This document shows, in pieces, positions 42,325 through 50,639 of a stretch of DNA of 64,000 nt. This stretch comes from Arthrobacter sp. S41 (GTDB lineage: Bacteria; Actinomycetota; Actinomycetes; Actinomycetales; Micrococcaceae), in NCBI RefSeq assembly GCF_004320535.1, contig NZ_SIHY01000004.1, forward strand, positions 1 through 64,000, given 5' to 3'. The translations under genes and the position numbers were made by a program. Numbering within the stretch: the first letter of the stretch is position 1; each line of letters opens with the position of its first letter. The notes below the pieces were generated by a model, which saw only the letters and a list, made by a program, of their open reading frames with translations, was not told where the DNA came from and did not search any database.

Positions 42325-43536
42325 GTGGTCGCTGGATCAAAAGCGAACTCTTCGGGGATCATGCGTTGGCTGGTGATACTGATTGCCACCGGACTGCTGT
42401 CCCAGGCAGCTTTAAACCTCATTCGCCCGGTGACCACCTATAAACTCATCTCCTTTGGCTCTGGCTCATTTACCGTTGGTGCGGTGACGGCCGCTTACGC
42501 AATTCTGCCGCTATTCACGGCAATGCTTTTGGGCCGGGTTAGCTCTCGAATCCGACGCATCCGGTTACTCATGGTGGCCGGTGTGGCACTGATTGCCGTG
42601 GGCGGTGTGGGCATTAACCTGTCGCCTAATGCGCTCAGCGTGGCCCTGTCCAGCGCAGTGTTGGGCTTGGGGCATTTGATGTTCACCATCGGTGGGCAGT
42701 CATCCATCGCCCGCTTTTTCCCGGACAGTGATTTGGATAAAGGCTTCGGCTGGTTCACTGCTGCGTACGCGGCCGGGCAATTTTTGGGCCCGCTAGTTGG
42801 CGGCCTGCTGCTGGGCACCGGCACGGATGCCCACTCGGCGCAGCGAATAGCCGACATTAGCCAGTCATTGTGGATCGGCGCGGGATGCGCGCTACTTGCG
42901 GTGCCGTTCTTGCTTCCCAATTGGCAGCCTCGAACCTCCAAGTCGGTCACCTCTGCGCGCCCGGAACGCTCCACAGCGTCCATCGGTTCGATCCTGAAAA
43001 TCAAGGGCATGATCTCGCATATGTTTGCGTCGTTGACCTTGCTGTCTATGTTGGACATTTTGACTGCCTTCCTACCGCTGGTTGCGGAGAAACATGACGT
43101 CACACCGGCAGCAGTTGGTGTGCTTTTGGCCATTCGTGGTTGCGCTTCAGTGGTGTCACGATTGTTCATTCCGAAACTCTCCGCGCACTTTGACCGACGC
43201 CAAATGTTGGTCGCCAGCCTGTACATTTCCGGCGTTTCCATCGCGTTGGCTCCGACGTTCATCGACGTGCTCTGGGTTTCTGGGTTGGCGCTGCTCATTG
43301 GAGGCTTCTTCCTAGGTCTGGGTCAGCCGATGACCATGACCATGATTTCTACCTTGGTGCCCACGGTGGATCGTGGGTCTGCACTGGCCGTGCGGCTTAT
43401 GGGAAACCGGCTCGGACAAGTAGCTTTACCGGTTATTTCAAGTTCAGTGGCCGCTGGTCTCGGTCCGGCAGGCGCCATCTGGTTCTGTTGCGCGCTGTTA
43501 TGCCTGAGCGGTGCGGAAAAGAATCTGCGTCGTTAG
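42325..43536 (+). CDS. MFS transporter
   Basis: The 403-residue membrane protein has about 12 helices in two halves. The first-half loop reads GRVSSRIRRIRLLMV and the second-half loop FIPKLSAHFDRRQMLV, which are MFS loop 2-3 motifs. A central loop lies at about 195-225. It starts with GTG 42325. Family members are mostly drug or metabolite efflux pumps; the substrate is not known. It is separated from the phosphate genes by a structured-RNA candidate with its own promoter. Confidence 0.82.
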   Translation: MVAGSKANSSGIMRWLVILIATGLLSQAALNLIRPVTTYKLISFGSGSFTVGAVTAAYAILPLFTAMLLGRVSSRIRRIRLLMVAGVALIAVGGVGINLSPNALSVALSSAVLGLGHLMFTIGGQSSIARFFPDSDLDKGFGWFTAAYAAGQFLGPLVGGLLLGTGTDAHSAQRIADISQSLWIGAGCALLAVPFLLPNWQPRTSKSVTSARPERSTASIGSILKIKGMISHMFASLTLLSMLDILTAFLPLVAEKHDVTPAAVGVLLAIRGCASVVSRLFIPKLSAHFDRRQMLVASLYISGVSIALAPTFIDVLWVSGLALLIGGFFLGLGQPMTMTMISTLVPTVDRGSALAVRLMGNRLGQVALPVISSSVAAGLGPAGAIWFCCALLCLSGAEKNLRR

Positions 43537-43567
43537 CGTGAGAAATTACACGCACAGGTTATTACGG

Positions 43568-43689
43568 TTGACATCAGGGGCGTAAGGCGAGAAAACTAGG
43601 TAACGGTGTCGGGCCGCTGGTAACCCCGGGCTCCAAAATTCTGCCGCTTCGAGCGGCCTTCCGCCGAGAGGCGTTCCCGGTCCGACACC
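43568..43689 (+). ncRNA. Candidate structured RNA / cis-regulatory leader before DUF47-PiT
   Basis: TTGACA (43568-43573) and AAAACT (43592-43597, 18 apart) would start RNA at G43605. From there a closing stem GGTGTCGG (43605-43612) pairs with CCGACACC (43682-43689). A second stem CCGGG / CCCGG (43626-43630, 43676-43680) encloses two hairpins: GCCGCT-TCG-AGCGGC (43643-43657) and CGCC-GAGA-GGCG (43662-43673, GNRA loop). GCCGCT also occurs at 43613-43618, so AGCGGC has two possible partners. The gene start is 85 bases downstream. I cannot assign a known RNA class. Confidence 0.55.
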
Positions 43690-43774
43690 TTCAATCCCCC
43701 GGCGTTAACTTCCACGTCGTAAACTGTTCTGCGTTGGTACCAAAAGCTGTCGATTTGAATGGTGCGCCCAAAAA

Positions 43775-44389
43775 GTGAAGTTCCAGGTCTTTCCCTCCTC
43801 CTCGCGTGGCATTGAGTTGCTTTGTGCTCTGACCACCACCATTCGGGGGTCCGTGGCTAGTGTGGCCGAAATGATCGGCAGTCCTAGCACGCGCACGGAA
43901 CAATTGCGCAACCTTGCAAATGCTGAAGCCGAGGCCTCGGACTTGGTGCACGCGGTGCTCACCCACTTAAGAACGAGCTACATCAGCCCGCTGCCACGCG
44001 AGGACATGTACGCACTCTCGCGCTTCTTGCACGAGACCATGGAGCACCTGCGTGGTACCGGCGAACTGATTATGACCGTGGGTTCCACCCCGCTCTCCGA
44101 GCGTTCCTCGGAGCAGTTGGAGTTGATTGGCCAGCTTGCTGAGTTGGCCTCCGATGCGGTGCAACGACTGAACAACCTCGATGATTTGGAAGATCACTGG
44201 ATGCAGATGCTTCAGTTCTCCAAACGTGCCGCACGCACCCACCTTGTGTGGGGCGATGAGATCGCTAATTTTGCTAAGGCTGGCACCATTCACCGCCATC
44301 AGCAGGTCGCCGACCAGCTGATGCTCACCGTCAACACTCTGCGCCAGTTCGCCGACCACCTCGGTCGAGTGCTGGTCAAGGAATCCTAA
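43775..44389 (+). CDS. DUF47 / PhoU-like regulator of phosphate transport
   Basis: The 204-residue all-helical protein matches the DUF47 (YkaA/Pit accessory) family: LANAEAEASDLVHAVLTHLRTSYISPLPREDMYALSRFLHETMEH resembles the PhoU-type metal-binding repeat region. It starts at GTG 43775 (MKFQVFP) and ends five bases before the PiT gene. Family knowledge says DUF47 proteins act with PiT permeases and restrain or tune phosphate uptake. The structured leader upstream suggests RNA-level control. Confidence 0.85.
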   Translation: MKFQVFPSSSRGIELLCALTTTIRGSVASVAEMIGSPSTRTEQLRNLANAEAEASDLVHAVLTHLRTSYISPLPREDMYALSRFLHETMEHLRGTGELIMTVGSTPLSERSSEQLELIGQLAELASDAVQRLNNLDDLEDHWMQMLQFSKRAARTHLVWGDEIANFAKAGTIHRHQQVADQLMLTVNTLRQFADHLGRVLVKES

Positions 44390-44394
44390 AACCC

Positions 44395-45423
44395 ATGACC
44401 CTCATTACGGTCCTCACCGCTGTGGCGGTCGTCCTGACGCTGGCCTACGCCGTGCTCAACGGCATGCGTGACGCCTCCACCGCGGTGGCAGCTTCGGTGC
44501 GCACCAGGGCGTTGCGCCCGGCCATTGCGGTGTCTTTAGCGGCGGTGTTCGCCTTCATTGGCACCATGGCAACTTCGGGGTTGAGTGTGACCCTGGTGCA
44601 GGAACTGAACATCAACGTGCCCTCGGGAGTTGCTGGGTTAAAACTGCTGATCAGCGGGCTGATCGTCGCCGGCATCTGGGGCATTTATTGTTGGTGGCGC
44701 GGTTTGCCGATTAGTTCCACGCACGCATTACTCTCCGCTTTAGCCGGTGGCAGTGGTGCCTCGGCGATCATGGGCGATGAGTCCACTCGCAATGTGTGGG
44801 GCTTGTTGCTGTCCTCGGTGATCATCCCGATGGTGCTGGCCTCAATCATCGCCTATGTCCTGTCCTACCTCTTAGTTTTCCCGGCAACCTGGTTCTTGCG
44901 CCACACCACATCGCGCTCCGTCAACGAAGGCTCCAAAGCGGGACAGGCGGTTGCGGCGGGGGCGGTGGCTCTGGGTCTTGGACTGCAGGACGGCCAGCGC
45001 ACCGGCGCCCTGTTGAGTCTGGTGCTCATCACCGGCCAGATGATGAATCCTGGGCCACTGACCGTGGCCATTCAGCTCACGGCGGCTTCCGCCTTGAGCT
45101 TCGGCGTGCTGCTGGGCGGCTGGAGGATTACCTATACCCTGGGCCGGCGCTTGGTGCACTTTGATCCGTTGCGCGGCATGATTGCCCAGGGCGTGGCTGC
45201 TGGCATGCTCTTTGTTGGCTCCCTGTTGGTCCACCTACCGCTGTCCACAACGCAGGCGGTGACCAGCGGTATTATCGGCGCTGGCCGGAATCAGTCTTTT
45301 GAATCGGTGGCTTGGCGCAATGTGTACCGCGTGGTCTGGCACTGGCTATTAACCCCGGTGGTTTGTGTCCTCGGTGGCGCGATTTTCACACTGGCGGTGC
45401 GCCCGCTATTTGCCGGTCACTAA
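44395..45423 (+). CDS. pit: PiT family inorganic phosphate transporter
   Basis: The 342-residue protein has about ten helices and the duplicated PiT signature: NGMRDASTAVAASVRTRAL in the first half, GLPISSTHALLSALAGG in the middle, and PLSTTQAVTSGIIGAGRN in the second half. It is a low-affinity, proton-coupled carrier of metal-phosphate. It forms an operon with the DUF47 gene. The high-affinity pst operon lies less than 1 kb to the right, on the other strand. Confidence 0.9.
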   Translation: MTLITVLTAVAVVLTLAYAVLNGMRDASTAVAASVRTRALRPAIAVSLAAVFAFIGTMATSGLSVTLVQELNINVPSGVAGLKLLISGLIVAGIWGIYCWWRGLPISSTHALLSALAGGSGASAIMGDESTRNVWGLLLSSVIIPMVLASIIAYVLSYLLVFPATWFLRHTTSRSVNEGSKAGQAVAAGAVALGLGLQDGQRTGALLSLVLITGQMMNPGPLTVAIQLTAASALSFGVLLGGWRITYTLGRRLVHFDPLRGMIAQGVAAGMLFVGSLLVHLPLSTTQAVTSGIIGAGRNQSFESVAWRNVYRVVWHWLLTPVVCVLGGAIFTLAVRPLFAGH

Positions 45424-45617
45424 AGATCCTCGGGGATAAATAGGTCTTCGATACGGCAGTTGAACTGTGCGGCGAGTTTAAACGCCAGCGGCAAGGACGG
45501 GTCGTAGCGCCCTTTTTCTAGGGAAATGATCGTCTGCCTGGAGACCCCCAGCAGGTCGGCTAGCGCCTGTTGGGAGATCCCGCGGTCCTTGCGGTATTCA
45601 CTGAGATTGCTCTGCAC
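45420..45617 (-). CDS. Small XRE-family regulator (YozG-like, 65 aa)
   Basis: The 65-residue helix-turn-helix protein reads YRKDRGISQQALADLLGVSRQTIISLEKGRYDPSLPLAFKLAAQFN and ends in IEDLFIPED, the standard short Cro/CI-type regulator that accompanies membrane proteins. GTG 45617 overlaps the preceding stop by one base (TAGTG), so the pair is coupled. Its last four bases overlap the end of the convergent PiT gene. It probably autorepresses the operon through the palindrome at 46106-46123. Confidence 0.85.
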   Translation of the reverse strand: MQSNLSEYRKDRGISQQALADLLGVSRQTIISLEKGRYDPSLPLAFKLAAQFNCRIEDLFIPEDL

Positions 45618-46081
45618 TAGCTCTGCGCCCGCTTGATCAAGAAGTAGCGCAGGATGAAATCTGCCCCGGTGAGTAGCAAAACACCGGTGAGCACCAGGCT
45701 TACAGATGCCTGCACGTTGATAAACGAAAATACCGCTGCGCCGAGACCGCAAATAATCATCAGGTCTTGGAACACTTTGACAACAGCCTCGTCATGCCAT
45801 TGACCTTCAATTGAGATCTCGGGATTTCTTAGGGATCCGCGAACCGTATTTCGGTCAACCAACAAGACCCAGAAAATGACGGACAGTATCGGCCACAAGG
45901 CCGCGGCCATAATCAGTGTGGCAAAAACTGGGTTCTGTGGGGCGTTCAGCTTGGCAAAGAGCAAACCAGCTCCAAGAGCTAGGGCCGCACCTGCGATAAG
46001 GCTGATGCCGATCAACAGGGCTGTGCCTCCACCAAATCGCGAACGACCCCATCTGGTTTTGGACGATAGTTCTGCGTTCAT
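45617..46081 (-). CDS. Four-helix membrane protein paired with the XRE regulator
   Basis: The 154-residue product has four hydrophobic segments (about 20-42, 52-74, 105-124, 128-146) and a polar loop in the middle (DRNTVRGSLRNPEISIEGQWHDE). It looks like the DUF2178-type membrane partners of YozG-like regulators. Function unknown. GGAG lies ten bases before ATG 46081. Confidence 0.75.
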   Translation of the reverse strand: MNAELSSKTRWGRSRFGGGTALLIGISLIAGAALALGAGLLFAKLNAPQNPVFATLIMAAALWPILSVIFWVLLVDRNTVRGSLRNPEISIEGQWHDEAVVKVFQDLMIICGLGAAVFSFINVQASVSLVLTGVLLLTGADFILRYFLIKRAQS

Positions 46082-46105
46082 TTTTATCGCTCTCCTTCAT
46101 CGCTG

Positions 46106-46145
46106 TGTAAACGTTACTTTACAGACAAGGACGCTTTACAGTCAA
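46106..46145 (-). promoter_or_regulatory. Autoregulated promoter of the XRE/membrane pair
   Basis: On the minus strand TTGACT (46145-46140), a 16-base spacer and TGTAAA (46123-46118) form a promoter. TGTAAA-CGTTAC-TTTACA (46106-46123) is a palindrome overlapping the -10. CTTTAC recurs at 46117-46122, 46134-46139 and 46151-46156, exactly 17 bases apart. Confidence 0.6.
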
Positions 46146-46171
46146 GGGTGCTTTACCTCAGATTTTAAAAA

Positions 46172-46203
46172 CCAGCGGCGCACCCTTGATGGTGCGCCGC
46201 TGG
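46172..46203 (-). terminator. Terminator of the pst operon
   Basis: CCAGCGGCGCACC (46172-46184) pairs perfectly with 46191-46203, followed on the minus strand by TTTTTAAAATC. It lies about 83 bases after the pstB stop; the bases between hold nothing coding. Confidence 0.85.
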
Positions 46204-46285
46204 CGGTGATCCCCTCCAGGATCCCCGGAAGACCCCCCTTCCGGTTCGTCTACCGCCTACTAAAAAGTGGCGGCATCCGAAATCT

Positions 46286-47065
46286 TTATCCGAAGCGTCC
46301 GGAGACGTAATCTTCGGTGGCCTTCTGCTCTGGGTTAGAGAAGATGGCGGTGGTGTCGTTGAACTCGATGAGCTTGCCCGGCTTGCCGGTGCCTGCGATG
46401 TTGAAGAACGCGGTCTTGTCGCTCACGCGGGCTGCCTGCTGCATATTGTGAGTCACGATCACTACGGTGAAGTCGTCCTTGAGCTCGTTGATCAAATCCT
46501 CAATGGCCAAGGTAGAGATCGGGTCCAGTGCCGAACATGGCTCATCCATCAAGATCACATCTGGCTTCACCGCGATGGTGCGGGCGATGCATAGACGCTG
46601 CTGCTGACCACCGGAAAGACCGGAACCTGGCTTATCCAGACGGTCCTTAACCTCGTTCCAGAGGTTGGCGCCACGTAGCGACTTCTCAACCAGGTCCTCG
46701 GCATCCGAGCGGGAGATCTTGTTGCCGTTCAGCTTTACGCCGGCGAGCACATTGTCCTTGATGGACATAGTTGGGAATGGGTTCGGACGCTGGAAGACCA
46801 TGCCGATCTGGCTGCGCACGGTGACCGGATCAACGCCGGGTGCGTAGAGGTCGTCTCCGTCAAGCAGTACCTGACCCTCAACGCGGCCACCGGGGATGAC
46901 TTCGTGCATACGGTTCAGCGTGCGCAGGAAGGTGGACTTGCCACAACCCGATGGGCCGATGAAGGCGGTAACGGACTTTGGCTCGATGTTGATCGAGACG
47001 CCCTCAACGGCCAGGAACTTGGAGTAGTAGACGTTCAGATCGTTGACGTCGATGCGTTTTGCCAT
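46286..47065 (-). CDS. pstB: Phosphate ABC transporter ATP-binding protein PstB
   Basis: The 259-residue ATPase has Walker [10 protein letters not shown] (about 36-44), the PstB-specific [15 protein letters not shown], the signature [13 protein letters not shown] and Walker [14 protein letters not shown]. With PstA and PstC it powers high-affinity phosphate import. It is the last gene of pstSCAB, 46 bases after pstA, and ends before a strong terminator. Confidence 0.96.
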   Translation of the reverse strand: MAKRIDVNDLNVYYSKFLAVEGVSINIEPKSVTAFIGPSGCGKSTFLRTLNRMHEVIPGGRVEGQVLLDGDDLYAPGVDPVTVRSQIGMVFQRPNPFPTMSIKDNVLAGVKLNGNKISRSDAEDLVEKSLRGANLWNEVKDRLDKPGSGLSGGQQQRLCIARTIAVKPDVILMDEPCSALDPISTLAIEDLINELKDDFTVVIVTHNMQQAARVSDKTAFFNIAGTGKPGKLIEFNDTTAIFSNPEQKATEDYVSGRFG

Positions 47066-47111
47066 AATATTTCCTTAAAACTTTGGGTGGGTCAGAGACG
47101 GAGCCTTAAGC

Positions 47112-48254
47112 TCAACGGCCCTTCTTGGGAGCGAAGATCGAAGCGACCAGGCGGGCGATCAGGTTCAGTGCCATCACCATCAGAATCAGCAGCAGGGCTG
47201 CTGCCCAGGCACGCTGGACCGATGGGTCAACGTTGGTTGGGCTGGTCGGGTTCATGATCTGGTAGTAAATGAAGGTCGGCAACGTGGACATCCAGTTAGC
47301 AAACACGTTCATGTTGATGTTGCTTGCGATGCCGGCGGTGACCAAGATTGGTGCGGTTTCGCCGATGACGCGGGCGATTGCCAGGGTGACACCGGAGGCG
47401 ATACCGGAGATCGCGGTTGGGACAACTACCTTCAAGATGGTGCGCCAGCGGCGCACACCCAGTGCGAAGGAAGCTTCGCGCAATTCGTTCGGGACAATCT
47501 TGAGCATTTCCTCGGTGGAGCGAACCACTGTTGGAATCATCAGTACGCTCAAAGCCACCGCGGCAACAATGCCCATTCGGGCGCTTGGGCCAAGGATCAT
47601 GCCGAAGAACGCTGCTGCGAACAAGCCGGCGACGATCGAAGGGATACCGGTCATTACGTCCACGAAGAAGGTGATCGCCTTGGATAGCGTCTTGCCCTGA
47701 CCGTATTCAACCAGGTAAACCGCGGTGAGCATGCCCACTGGTACGGAAATCAAGGTAGCCCAGAGGGTGATCAGCAAGGTGCCCATCACTGCGTGGTACG
47801 CGCCACCGACAACTGGTGTGCCGTTTTCCACGCCCTGATTATCTACTGCACCGGTAACACCATTCATCGAGGTGAACAGGAAGTGACCGTTCAGGCCCGG
47901 CAGACCCTTTTCCAGCACCGTGTAGAGCACCGAGGCCAGCGGGATCAGTGCCACGATAAATGCGGCGTAGATCAGGTAGGTCCACATCGCGTTGGTGCCG
48001 CGACGCTTGCCTTCCACCACGGTGGTGATTACCGAGGCGGCAACTAAGAAGATGATGGCGGAGTAGATCGCAAAGGCGGCAATGCTAAAACCGGTCAGGG
48101 TTGAAGCTGCAGCGCCGATGATGATCGAACCGGCTGCGATGGCCCAGATGGCCCACTTAGGCAGCTTGCCCTTGGCCAGCGAATTGCGCTTGCGTACCGG
48201 TGGAACCGGGCTGTTGCCGGTGCTATGTCGTGCGTTAGTGGTTGTAGCGCTCAT
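47112..48254 (-). CDS. pstA: Phosphate ABC transporter permease PstA
   Basis: The 380-residue membrane protein has an extended polar start (about 30 residues) and two extra helices before the six-helix permease core. The core carries the EAA-type loop ELREASFALGVRRWRTILKVVVPTAISGIASGV near 255-290. The IMNPTSPTNVDPSVQRAWAAALLLI end is typical of actinobacterial PstA. Its start overlaps the pstC stop by one base. Confidence 0.95.
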   Translation of the reverse strand: MSATTTNARHSTGNSPVPPVRKRNSLAKGKLPKWAIWAIAAGSIIIGAAASTLTGFSIAAFAIYSAIIFLVAASVITTVVEGKRRGTNAMWTYLIYAAFIVALIPLASVLYTVLEKGLPGLNGHFLFTSMNGVTGAVDNQGVENGTPVVGGAYHAVMGTLLITLWATLISVPVGMLTAVYLVEYGQGKTLSKAITFFVDVMTGIPSIVAGLFAAAFFGMILGPSARMGIVAAVALSVLMIPTVVRSTEEMLKIVPNELREASFALGVRRWRTILKVVVPTAISGIASGVTLAIARVIGETAPILVTAGIASNINMNVFANWMSTLPTFIYYQIMNPTSPTNVDPSVQRAWAAALLLILMVMALNLIARLVASIFAPKKGR

Positions 48255-49189
48255 TAGTTAGCCCCCGAGAATTCCTTGTGGCGGGCGATGATGCCACGGG
48301 CGAAGATGTTCACAACCAGGGTGATCAGGAACAGTACTAGGCCGGCAGCGATCAGCTCCGAGAGTCGCAGGCCGAAGGCCTCAGGGAAGTTCAACGCGAT
48401 TTCCGCGGCGATGGTCTGGTTTCCAGTCTTGATCAGCGAAGGGATCAGGTTGCCTGTGGAAAGCACCAGGGCCACTGCCATGGTCTCGCCCAAGGCTCGT
48501 CCCAGTCCCAGCATGACCGCCGAGATAATGCCCGGGCGGGCGAAAGGAAGAACGGCGGTGGTGATCATTTCCCAGCGGGTGGCACCCAAAGCCAGGGCGG
48601 CTTCTTCGTGCAACTTTGGAGTCTGCAAGAAGATTTCTCGGGTCAGCGAGGTGATAATCGGCAGAACCATCACGGCCAGCACAATGCCGGCGGTGAGCAT
48701 GGTCTTACCGGTCTGCGAGGCAGGACCGGCGAAGATCGGGATGAATCCGAGGTTCTTGGCCAGCCATTCAAATCCGGGAACCAAGGCTGGTGCCAGGATC
48801 ATGTAGCCCCAAGCACCGTAGATCACCGAGGGGATTGCTGCCAGCAGGTCAATGAGGTAGCCCAGCGGGCCAGCAACCTTGCGTGGAGCGAAGTGCGAGA
48901 TAAACAGTGCCACACCCAGACCGACTGGGGTAGCTATCGCCAGGGCGATAGCCGCGGCGATGACCGTACCGATAACAATCGGCCAGATATAAGCGAAGAA
49001 TCCTTGACCGCCGGAAACCTCTGCCGGATCGGCAAAGAACGTCGGCAGGGCTTGGATCAGCAAGAAGACTGCGACCGCAAAGAGCGTGATTAGGATCAGT
49101 ACACCGGCGGCCAGGGCTGCACCGGAGAAGATCTTGTCGCCTAGGCGGCCTGAAGTCGATGACTTGCTTGTCAAAGCATTGGTAGTCAT
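48254..49189 (-). CDS. pstC: Phosphate ABC transporter permease PstC
   Basis: The 311-residue permease has six core helices. Its YLIDLLAAIPSVIYGAWGYMILAP segment and the loop KLHEEAALALGATRWEMITTAVLPFARPGIISA are typical of PstC. ATG 49189 (MTTNALTSK) is chosen over an upstream in-frame start at 49282, which would run into the pstS-pstC hairpin. It forms the membrane channel with PstA. Confidence 0.95.
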   Translation of the reverse strand: MTTNALTSKSSTSGRLGDKIFSGAALAAGVLILITLFAVAVFLLIQALPTFFADPAEVSGGQGFFAYIWPIVIGTVIAAAIALAIATPVGLGVALFISHFAPRKVAGPLGYLIDLLAAIPSVIYGAWGYMILAPALVPGFEWLAKNLGFIPIFAGPASQTGKTMLTAGIVLAVMVLPIITSLTREIFLQTPKLHEEAALALGATRWEMITTAVLPFARPGIISAVMLGLGRALGETMAVALVLSTGNLIPSLIKTGNQTIAAEIALNFPEAFGLRLSELIAAGLVLFLITLVVNIFARGIIARHKEFSGAN

Positions 49190-49252
49190 GGCTAGAGCCT
49201 TTACAAAACGGGGGTGATGCAGCCAATGCTGCAGGGGTGGAGGGGTGTTGCT

Positions 49253-49283
49253 GGTGCGGGTGGTCGAGTTCACCACCCGCACC
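49253..49283 (-). terminator. Intra-operon hairpin between pstS and pstC
   Basis: Perfect 12-bp GC-rich arms (49253-49264, 49272-49283) with a 7-base loop lie between the pstS stop and pstC. Such a hairpin lowers downstream transcription or protects the pstS message, so that the binding protein is made in excess. Confidence 0.7.
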
Positions 49284-49306
49284 GAGTGCCGGATTCCGGC
49301 GAGTTA

Positions 49307-50422
49307 CTACTTGGCGACGGTGATTGCGTCGATAGCCTTGGCAGCCTTTTCTTCGATGCTGCTCGACAGTGGAGCGTTGCCGGCTGAATCCGCAGCAGCC
49401 TTCTGGCCCTCAGCGGAAACTACGTACTTACCGAAGGACTTGACCAGGTCAACAGTTGCCTGATCCTTGTAGGTGCTGCAGAAGATGTGGTACGAAACCA
49501 AGACGATTGGGTAGGTACCGGCTTCGGTGGTGTCGCGCTTCAGATCCAGTGCCAAGTCGTTCTTGGAGGCACCCTTCACTGGGGTTGCGGTCTCCAGCGC
49601 CTTAGCGGCAGCGTCTGCTGAGATCTTGGTGTATTCGTCGCCCACCTTGACGTTGACGGTGGACAGCTTGCCTACAGCCGAGAAGTCAGCGTAGGTGATT
49701 GCGCCGTCGGTGGAGGTGGTGGTGGAAACCACGCCGGAGGTGCCCTTAGCGTTTTCCGACTGGATGTCGCTTGGCCATTCTCCGGAAACTTCGTAGTTCC
49801 AGACCTTGCCAGCGGCAGCCTTGAGGTACTCAACAAAGTTCTCGGTGGTCCCCGACTCATCGTTGCGGTGAACAACGGTGATTTGCTTGTCCGGCAGGGT
49901 TGCATCTGGGTTCTGCTTGGCAATCACTGGGTCATTCCACTTGGTGATTTCCTTCTTGAACACCTTGGCGATGGTCTGCGCATCCATGTTCAGCTCGTCA
50001 ACACCCTCAAGGTTGTAAGCTACAGCGATTGGCGAGACGTACGCAGGAATGTTGAAAGCGCCTTCTGGGCCACAAATCTTCTTGGACGATTCGGCTTCGT
50101 CTTCCTTCAGGTAAGCATCCGAGCCAGCGAACTGAGCGCCACCAGCCAAGAATGCCTTACGGCCAGCGCCCGAGCCATCTGGCGAGTACTGTACGTTAGC
50201 GCCTGCGTTGGCAGCCTTGAAGCCTGCGCTCCAGGCTTCCATAGCCGAGGTCTGGCTGGAAGCGCCAATGCCGGTCAGGGTGCCACTGGCACCTGAGCCC
50301 GACGAGCTTGCGGAGCTGCCCGAGCTTGAGGTGGCGGTCGGATTATCCGAGCCACAAGCAGTCAGTGCGATTGCCGCTACAGAAAGGACGGCAGCTGCAC
50401 TGCCAAGGCGATTAAGCTTCAC
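49307..50422 (-). CDS. pstS: Phosphate-binding lipoprotein PstS
   Basis: The 371-residue lipoprotein has a signal ending in IALTACGS (cysteine about residue 23), then a Ser-rich linker and the PstS body. It contains GIGASSQTSAMEAW, DGSGAGRKAFLAGGAQFAGSDAYL and VVHRNDESGTTENFVEYL, the phosphate-contacting loops. GTG 50422 has GGGGAG upstream. It is the first gene of pstSCAB, preceded by a PHO box at 50532-50549. Confidence 0.96.
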   Translation of the reverse strand: MKLNRLGSAAAVLSVAAIALTACGSDNPTATSSSGSSASSSGSGASGTLTGIGASSQTSAMEAWSAGFKAANAGANVQYSPDGSGAGRKAFLAGGAQFAGSDAYLKEDEAESSKKICGPEGAFNIPAYVSPIAVAYNLEGVDELNMDAQTIAKVFKKEITKWNDPVIAKQNPDATLPDKQITVVHRNDESGTTENFVEYLKAAAGKVWNYEVSGEWPSDIQSENAKGTSGVVSTTTSTDGAITYADFSAVGKLSTVNVKVGDEYTKISADAAAKALETATPVKGASKNDLALDLKRDTTEAGTYPIVLVSYHIFCSTYKDQATVDLVKSFGKYVVSAEGQKAAADSAGNAPLSSSIEEKAAKAIDAITVAK

Positions 50423-50531
50423 GAGTTGGTACTCCCCATGTTGAATACGATGAATATGAAAACTTCCAGCGGATCTTCCCCCGCTTCATCTATGACGTTA
50501 AAGAGCCAAGGTAACCAGATCCCCCGGCAAA

Positions 50532-50549
50532 GGTGAACAAAGGGTTAAC
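50532..50549 (-). promoter_or_regulatory. PHO box upstream of pstS
   Basis: On the minus strand GTTAACC-CTTT-GTTCACC forms two 7-bp direct repeats four bases apart, matching the actinobacterial PhoP half-site consensus GTTCACC. It lies 110 bases upstream of the pstS start and indicates PhoR-PhoP control under phosphate starvation. The rest of the 50423-50639 gap shows no gene. Confidence 0.75.
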
Positions 50550-50639
50550 AGCTTCTACGTATTGTCGTGATCCTGCTCACTAGAGCAATATGCAGGCAAC
50601 TTCATCGGGTTAAAGCCCTGAGCGTGGGAGACTGACCCT

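Noticed and set aside
43605-43689. SRP RNA or 6C RNA
   Set aside because: The GGAAG-type SRP core is missing, and the hairpin loops are TCG and GAGA and not runs of C.
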